Of a stretch of DNA of 19,552 nt, positions 16,201 to 19,552 are shown piece after piece. The notes beneath the pieces were generated by a model that saw nothing but the letters and a program-made list of their open reading frames with translations, had not been told where the DNA came from and searched no databases. The DNA comes from Succinivibrionaceae bacterium UBA3769 (GTDB taxonomy: Bacteria; Pseudomonadota; Gammaproteobacteria; Enterobacterales; Succinivibrionaceae). Made by a program: the position numbers and the translations under genes. The stretch spans positions 7,251-26,802 of the forward strand of contig DFFT01000119.1 in the NCBI GenBank assembly GCA_002372325.1, in the 5' to 3' direction. Each line of letters opens with the position of its first letter. Position 1 is the first letter of the stretch.

Positions 16201-16614
16201 AAGCTTCTGGTGTGGTTTGCGCAGCTGCTTAACGAAATCAAGGTGCCCGGGGATATTGCCTGCCGCTGGGGCGGCGACGAATTCCTGCTCCTGATGCAGG
16301 ACTGCTCGGCAGACGAGGCCTCCCGCAGAATGCAGAAGGTGCTGGATACCCTTAAGGCTCAGCACGGCTACAAGAAGGAGATTGAGGAGTTCCTGGGGAA
16401 GCCGGTGGACAACCTGCCGGAACGCTACTATCTCTCCTGCTCCATCGGCGTCATGGACAGCAGTTCCCTGCCGCGGCCCTTCACCGAGGGCGACCTCCTG
16501 ACCCATGCCGACGAGGCTCTCTATGAGGTTAAGCGCACCGGCAAGGGCCGGGTGCTCAACTTCGAGAAGATGACCCACGAGGCAGACAACATGATTGTGG
16601 AGTCCAACCGCTAG
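13258..16614 (+). CDS. Diguanylate cyclase with degenerate ATPase-like, TPR and GAF-like regions
   Basis: An 1118-residue cytoplasmic protein with no membrane segment. The C-terminal GGDEF domain (about 925-1105) is intact: DMLTGLYNR, metal-binding D964 in FIDLDNFKYYND and GGDEF at 1005-1009. It should make c-di-GMP from two GTP. The RxxD inhibitory site reads VPGD (996-999), so product inhibition there is probably lost. Residues about 775-915 look like a GAF sensor. Residues about 310-680 hold several TPR repeats, e.g. around 315-345 and 480-580. The first 240 residues follow the order of a STAND/AAA_16 ATPase: a P-loop position VIMVSFADQAEVRRDF without GxxxxGK, a YSPLSPVLYVVNELL segment and a Walker-B-like ITNLQYAGASSLEFLLTL. 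The ATPase motifs are decayed. The GTG start at 13258 has GGGAG at 5 bases; an ATG at 13282 is also possible. The signal sensed is unknown. Confidence 0.88.
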   Translation: MSLHVRRVMEQCYAANIQHHKSQVIMVSFADQAEVRRDFDIFCQQKGIDHPVRLQLTPDDVYSPLSPVLYVVNELLRRLSIPLEQVADMLKLEQYEKSILLCMLKNTSTIQDFMMPSDVEYVKFRMTRHIRAIVRHLLSITDGRDPLMISITNLQYAGASSLEFLLTLISPEKEDYRFSMRSSTALKRLKTADDEKEGSDLLDDPNCIVVLGVNSSFSDGKRSQEWLDWEDRFERVIQMVRPEDSETGLEIDENRLVWPVQNYQARQISTIQEAINRCGILLNYFCSHEVVELAQRTLQYIRILNREDEFNDYEEKLYHFLGRAHLYNHNYEDALLSFDMMYEKAQYTNNNDNACRAYIELAYTHIFRSDFESVLHFAEMAAHLGEVSMNLRLVTIANFCLFVAYDRASIKYGYHNIVSLLSNLERHNLHKEQTYVLRNIFAQASLDPNVTLKMSLDYCNQAVNIAQRLGIRHESAAANHCRGIVLFQMDRIQEALHAYRLSEALYSMIDVPIELTHVYNSIGFLLQGTEDYPNAHEYYLQSLRNSIKLNDYSEISVTLYNLAQLYQLSGMPKEALHTLDILQDVMAIRGTYKLPLHNIHHIILQKARVYIDLGEASFADQMLKRSRGLMKTFPTKGSEQTVLNLLEAVVYTMNKNREKALGCFYQARSRQKEQTLTQEEHVMFYILGMRILNVFGTFEERYRYFREGVTYIRDHQLFNSMKLMKTAWSNDNCNIYKGYSTIVTPMNELNQIIPLVKQERKVNILWQQVHEMRLVTMLHKFSMSVKTYDKLAQETLRLLASHFSINGGMIYFVDSEKGTSELIYEFNTSKDYQGFTFRRIQKFINSHLSEQDVLNLEDEDIAGTLVHRLTVYPLVDQDRVFGMMLLFKFQKKTDGESEKVDSIGFIAQQLGSQLILMIQRAQLIRVSTTDMLTGLYNRMEFHNQISGVIRRLSPSSDIALGFIDLDNFKYYNDNLGHDVGDKLLVWFAQLLNEIKVPGDIACRWGGDEFLLLMQDCSADEASRRMQKVLDTLKAQHGYKKEIEEFLGKPVDNLPERYYLSCSIGVMDSSSLPRPFTEGDLLTHADEALYEVKRTGKGRVLNFEKMTHEADNMIVESNR

Positions 16615-16660
16615 AAGTCTTTGCGGAGTCCGGGATGAAGACGGCGGATTAGAGGCAGAT

Positions 16661-16704
16661 TAAAAAGGCAGAGTCCGAGAATTTCCCGGGATTTGCCTTT
16701 TTTA
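16661..16704. terminator. Bidirectional terminator between cyclase and zinc-ribbon genes
   Basis: AAAAAGGCA (16662-16670) pairs with TGCCTTTTT (16694-16702), with a partly paired interior. T-runs follow on both strands. It lies 47 bases after the cyclase stop and 40 bases after the convergent zinc-ribbon gene, and serves both. Confidence 0.85.
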
Positions 16705-16744
16705 ATGCGCCTGTCGCAGTTTTTCCGGCTTCCTTATCGTTTCT

Positions 16745-18358
16745 CTATTGTTCCCGTTCCCTTTTTCCGGGCATGCTTCCCGGCAGTCTTACGGTTTTTT
16801 CTCCCAGAAGTTCGAAGAAGGCTCTTTTTACCGCAAGGTAGTTCCGGAGCGCCAGATAGTCCGGAATATTGCAGAGTCCCCATACCAGGAGAAGTCCGGC
16901 GATCTGCGCCCAGAACACCGGGGACGCTTCCTGCTCGTAAGGGAGGAGGCCGGCCCAGCCCGGATCCGCCAGCAGCCAGACAACGGCGCCCCCGAAGAAG
17001 ATGTTGAGAATGAACATGCCCCACAGCACCGGGAGATCATCTGACACTTCATGACAGAGATGCTGCGTTTCGAGGCGGTAATCCGCGGCAAAAAAGTCCG
17101 CGAGATGCAGGGACAGCGACCGGGACTGCCAGAGAATGCCGGCATGAATGAGGAAGGAAAGCGCATTAAGCCCCGGAACAAAGCGAAACAGGAGATCCAG
17201 CGACAGAGCCAGATTCATGCCGTGAAAAATCCGGGCCAGCTTTTTAAACTGTTCTTCAGGGAGATGGTTTTGCGGGGAGTCCTGAGTTTTTGGAGCGGCG
17301 GAGATATCCGGTTCCGGCTGCCGGGGAGGCGGAGTTTCGGGAGTCCTGGCGGCGGGAGCGGTTTTTGCCGCTTCTGCGGTAATATCCTTGCGGGATGCCG
17401 GCGGCATGGTTTCTGAAATGCCCCGGAAAACCCCCCGGAGTCCCTGATAGCTCCGGGGATCCGTTACGGCGCCGGAAAGATCCGGTTCCGGGGAATCGTC
17501 AGGTTTAGGAGCGGGGACGGGTTTTCTCAGGGGGGCGGATTTGATGTCGGAGTAGAGACCGTTAAGTCCCCGGAAATTCCGAAGTTCTTTCGCTCTCCGG
17601 CGCTCCTTGAGTTCTTCCTCTGCGGCATTTCCCGTGTCCGAGCTGAATTTCAGGCGCTCCCGGTTCTCCGCCAGGCGGGAGCAGTTAAAAGGGGAATCGG
17701 ACTTTGCTGTTTCCGAAGGTTTCGGGGGAGCAGGATCCGCCGGGATCATAAGGGCGGAGATCCTGTCCTGGAGGGCCCGGAGTCTTTCGGAAGCCGCCCG
17801 GATTCCGGCGGTGTCGTGTTCGGAAAGGTTTTTAAGGAAGCTTATTTCCTGGACCATGAGAACAGCCTCCGGAAGACCGGTGGCATCCTGAATCAGCTTC
17901 TTAAAGCTTTGGAGGGCGGTATCAAAATCCGGAGTCCCGGCGGCATCCTCCGCGGTCTCCCGGAGATTCGCATCCAGCATTTCCGGGGTCAGGCGGCCTC
18001 TTTTGTAGAAGCTTTTAAGGAGCCGGAGCACTCTGAGTCCCCGTGGACCCAGAAGATTCTTCAGGATCTCCGGGCTGGTGAAGCGCGCGGCCACGGCTTC
18101 GGCCAGGGCATCCAGCCGGAGATCGAATATTCTGCTGAACAGGGTCAGGTCGTTGGCGGCCAGCCGGGAGGATCTTTCGGAAAACACCGGCTCCGCTCCC
18201 AGATCCGACCGGTGAATTTCAAAAATGTTTTTGGTTTCCTGAGGCTCTGTTTCCTGTTCTGCCGTTCCCCCGGATTTGGATTTCAGGAGCTGAAAGCCGC
18301 ACCAGGGGCAGAACAGCGCCCGATCCGGTAATTCCTTGTTGCAGGAACTGCATTGCAT
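16745..18358 (-). CDS. Zinc-ribbon protein with C-terminal membrane segments, function unknown
   Basis: A 537-residue protein of no recognised family. It begins with a zinc ribbon, CSSC at 3-6 and CPWC at 17-20, of the kind found at the head of many membrane-linked bacterial proteins. A helical region follows (about 65-205). A Pro- and Ala-rich linker (about 205-365) contains a motif seen twice: NFRGLNGLYSDI (261-272) and SYQGLRGVFRGI (303-314), with a looser third at FKKLARIFHGM (371-381). Strong hydrophobic segments lie at about 382-410, 442-464 and 481-504, so the C-terminus is membrane-embedded and the ribbon probably cytoplasmic. The ATG at 18358 has AAGGA about 9 bases upstream. It is a single gene convergent with the cyclase. 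The role is open. Confidence 0.8.
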   Translation of the reverse strand: MQCSSCNKELPDRALFCPWCGFQLLKSKSGGTAEQETEPQETKNIFEIHRSDLGAEPVFSERSSRLAANDLTLFSRIFDLRLDALAEAVAARFTSPEILKNLLGPRGLRVLRLLKSFYKRGRLTPEMLDANLRETAEDAAGTPDFDTALQSFKKLIQDATGLPEAVLMVQEISFLKNLSEHDTAGIRAASERLRALQDRISALMIPADPAPPKPSETAKSDSPFNCSRLAENRERLKFSSDTGNAAEEELKERRRAKELRNFRGLNGLYSDIKSAPLRKPVPAPKPDDSPEPDLSGAVTDPRSYQGLRGVFRGISETMPPASRKDITAEAAKTAPAARTPETPPPRQPEPDISAAPKTQDSPQNHLPEEQFKKLARIFHGMNLALSLDLLFRFVPGLNALSFLIHAGILWQSRSLSLHLADFFAADYRLETQHLCHEVSDDLPVLWGMFILNIFFGGAVVWLLADPGWAGLLPYEQEASPVFWAQIAGLLLVWGLCNIPDYLALRNYLAVKRAFFELLGEKTVRLPGSMPGKREREQ

Positions 18359-18393
18359 AACGGGGGATCCTTGCTGCTGAAACTTAAAGATGC

Positions 18394-18413
18394 GGAAAAG
18401 CCGCAGCTTTTCC
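18394..18413. repeat. Inverted repeat in the leader of the zinc-ribbon gene
   Basis: GGAAAAGC-CGCA-GCTTTTCC is a perfect 8-bp stem with a 4-base loop. An alternative stem GCGG / CCGC overlaps it. It lies between the predicted promoter and the ribosome site, where it could affect transcription or translation, or stop plus-strand transcripts. Confidence 0.5.
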
Positions 18414-18422
18414 TTTCAAGCT

Positions 18423-18451
18423 ATTGTCCTATTGATCAGCGCGGTTGTAAA
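18423..18451 (-). promoter_or_regulatory. Sigma-70-type promoter of the zinc-ribbon gene
   Basis: On the minus strand TTTACA (18451-18446, five of six) and GACAAT (18428-18423, four of six) are separated by 17 bases, about 65 bases before the start codon. This is the best-matching promoter pair in the window. Confidence 0.6.
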
Positions 18452-19092
18452 GACTGGAAGCGCCGCCGGTGATATTTTATCAGGGGGATCAGAGCCGGAA
18501 GCGGGCTAATCCCGCATGCTGTCCGGAGACTGTATCCATATCCTGAAGAGGGTATTCCCCCGGCATTTCCGTTCTTAACGACTCCGCTTCCGCTTAGATT
18601 CCCGGATTGCCGGGATCCCATGAAAACTGCATATTCCAGCCCCTCGCTGTGAAAATTCAGCCCTCCCGGCACCTGAGACAGACCAGTTACGCTCTTTCCT
18701 GAACAAAAATCCCGCCTTCCGAAAAAATTTTTCCCTGAAGCAAAACCGGGGATTCCTGCCTCTTAAAAACAGCTGTCTCGCGTTCCGGCAGAGGTTCAAA
18801 ATGAGAATCGTTAATTTATAAGGGCTGCGGCACGGCGGAGTCTGTTTTTCGGAAATTTTGCTTCTGAAAAATCACCTTCATAACAGCTTGTTGTATAAGG
18901 GTTTGTCTGGTATTGAGCATATAATAGCGATTAGTTATCGAGAAAAATATAAATTTTGACATGAGTAGCAAAATTTTAATGAGTCCGTTTCGGACAGGTA
19001 TAGAAATTTAACTGCATCCGTCAGGCATTACTATACTTACTCTATTGAATATGTTTAAAAAATACTAATTAAAATTCTGTGACGATTATCTG
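18452..19092. other. Long intergenic stretch, no gene seen
   Basis: About 640 bases without a believable coding frame. Two open minus-strand frames (18436-18672, 18575-18799) have random-looking Arg- and Phe-rich composition and no good ribosome site. The left part is GC-rich with small hairpins: GCGGG-CTAAT-CCCGC (18501-18515) and CCCGG-ATTG-CCGGG (18601-18614). From about 18890 the sequence turns strongly AT-rich and has one hairpin GTCCG-TTT-CGGAC (18983-18995). This sharp change of composition continues into the nuclease gene and suggests the edge of an acquired segment. Confidence 0.5.
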
Positions 19093-19120
19093 TTTTCAGT
19101 GTTGCCGCTCTTTTTATAAT
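19093..19120 (+). promoter_or_regulatory. Promoter of the Rpn-like nuclease gene
   Basis: TTTTCA (19093-19098, four of six) and a consensus TATAAT (19115-19120) are separated by 16 bases, about 30 bases before the start codon. Confidence 0.6.
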
Positions 19121-19150
19121 AGGCACCGTCAATTGTTAACAGGAGAAATC

Positions 19151-19552
19151 ATGACAAAACTTGACGAAAGGCTGGTTAAACAAGCACCGAAAGATCTTCA
19201 GGAAATTTTCGAGAAAAACAAAGCGGAAACCAACGAAGAAGCTAAAAATATCAAACTGTTTGGCGAGGTCAATTTTTTTGATGTCAGTTTTAACAACTTC
19301 TTCAGGGATCCTGAATATTTGAGGAGATTTTACCGGGAATTCTCCCAGAGGGATGTCGCTTCTGATCGCATTAAAGTGATTACCCTGAATGAGAGAGAGT
19401 CCTACAAAACTAAGGTCAGCAATGATCTGGGACTTTATGTCAGACACGAAGATGACGAAGACGAGTTAATAGTTCTGGTGGAGGCTCAGAGCACCTGGAA
19501 TCCCAATATGCCCTACCGTTTTCTGGAATATATCATGGCCACATGGGGCAAT
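19151..19552 (+). CDS. Rpn-like PD-(D/E)XK nuclease / putative transposase, cut by window end
   Basis: The first 134 residues of a protein that runs off the window. The pattern is that of the Rpn/YhgA-like recombination-promoting nucleases. An N-terminal helical part includes NNFFRDPEYLRRFYREF; the nuclease core then shows SNDLGLYVR (D92) and, after an acidic turn, IVLVEAQSTWNPNMPYR, where E111 and Q113 form the E-x-Q version of the D...(D/E)xK site. The segment RFLEYIMATWGN matches the family's following YxxxxW-like helix. Known relatives act as DNA endonucleases that raise RecA-independent recombination in Escherichia coli. The ATG at 19151 follows AGGAG at 5 bases. The gene shares the AT-rich composition of its upstream region, as expected for a horizontally moving family. 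The exact subfamily cannot be fixed without the C-terminus. Confidence 0.75.
   Translation, partial: MTKLDERLVKQAPKDLQEIFEKNKAETNEEAKNIKLFGEVNFFDVSFNNFFRDPEYLRRFYREFSQRDVASDRIKVITLNERESYKTKVSNDLGLYVRHEDDEDELIVLVEAQSTWNPNMPYRFLEYIMATWGN

Noticed and set aside
13264..16578. A 1104-codon open frame antisense to the diguanylate cyclase
   Set aside because: The sense frame has an intact GGDEF domain and TPR pattern. The antisense product is low in recognisable motifs and is a by-product of codon bias.
18501..18614. Small GC hairpins considered as a tRNA or small RNA gene
   Set aside because: No cloverleaf, no T-loop consensus and no terminator with a T-run follows.
18436..18799. Two minus-strand open frames in the long gap
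   Set aside because: Arg- and Phe-rich composition, overlapping frames, no Shine-Dalgarno sequence, and they share the region with several small hairpins.

Overview
The window reads as chromosome of a host-associated Gammaproteobacterium. A type III secretion chaperone, a RimO of the usual proteobacterial kind, Rpn-type nuclease genes and a large GGDEF regulator together would fit an anaerobic gut lineage such as the Succinivibrionaceae. That placement is inference; there is no rRNA or other strong phylogenetic marker here. Most of the window is visibly GC-rich with short gaps. The effector gene (727-5481) and the last 650 bases are clearly more AT-rich.

Layout. (1) 1-5750, minus strand: a 1584-residue soluble protein followed by a CesT-type secretion chaperone. 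The large protein is not a standard housekeeping gene. Its middle carries the full set of UbiB/ABC1/COQ8 atypical-kinase catalytic motifs inside long helical flanks, and its N-terminal half holds a tandem duplication of about 135 residues. With the chaperone next to it, the best reading is a type III effector that delivers a UbiB-like kinase into host cells. This is the most interesting item in the window. Its upstream region is dense in short palindromes. (2) 5721-6908: an IS630-family insertion sequence with 29-bp terminal repeats and flanking TA. Its transposase has the expected -1 slippery site and also a second, probably disabling, single-base loss right after the catalytic Glu. (3) 7233-9623: a subtilisin-like lipoprotein protease with an Asp-rich insert. 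(4) 9760-11346: a small TSCPD protein, convergent with an aspartate-type aminotransferase across a shared terminator. (5) 11667-12980: rimO. (6) 13258-16614: a large cytoplasmic diguanylate cyclase whose N-terminus looks like a decayed STAND/AAA ATPase, followed by TPR repeats, a GAF-like region and an intact GGDEF domain. (7) 16745-18358, minus: a zinc-ribbon, proline-rich, C-terminally membrane-anchored protein of unknown role, convergent with the cyclase. (8) About 790 bases without a convincing gene, then the start of an Rpn-like PD-(D/E)XK nuclease gene that runs off the window.

The genes do not form one pathway. The effector and chaperone make a functional pair. The surface protease and the c-di-GMP enzyme could also serve a host-associated life, but nothing in the sequence links their regulation to the effector.
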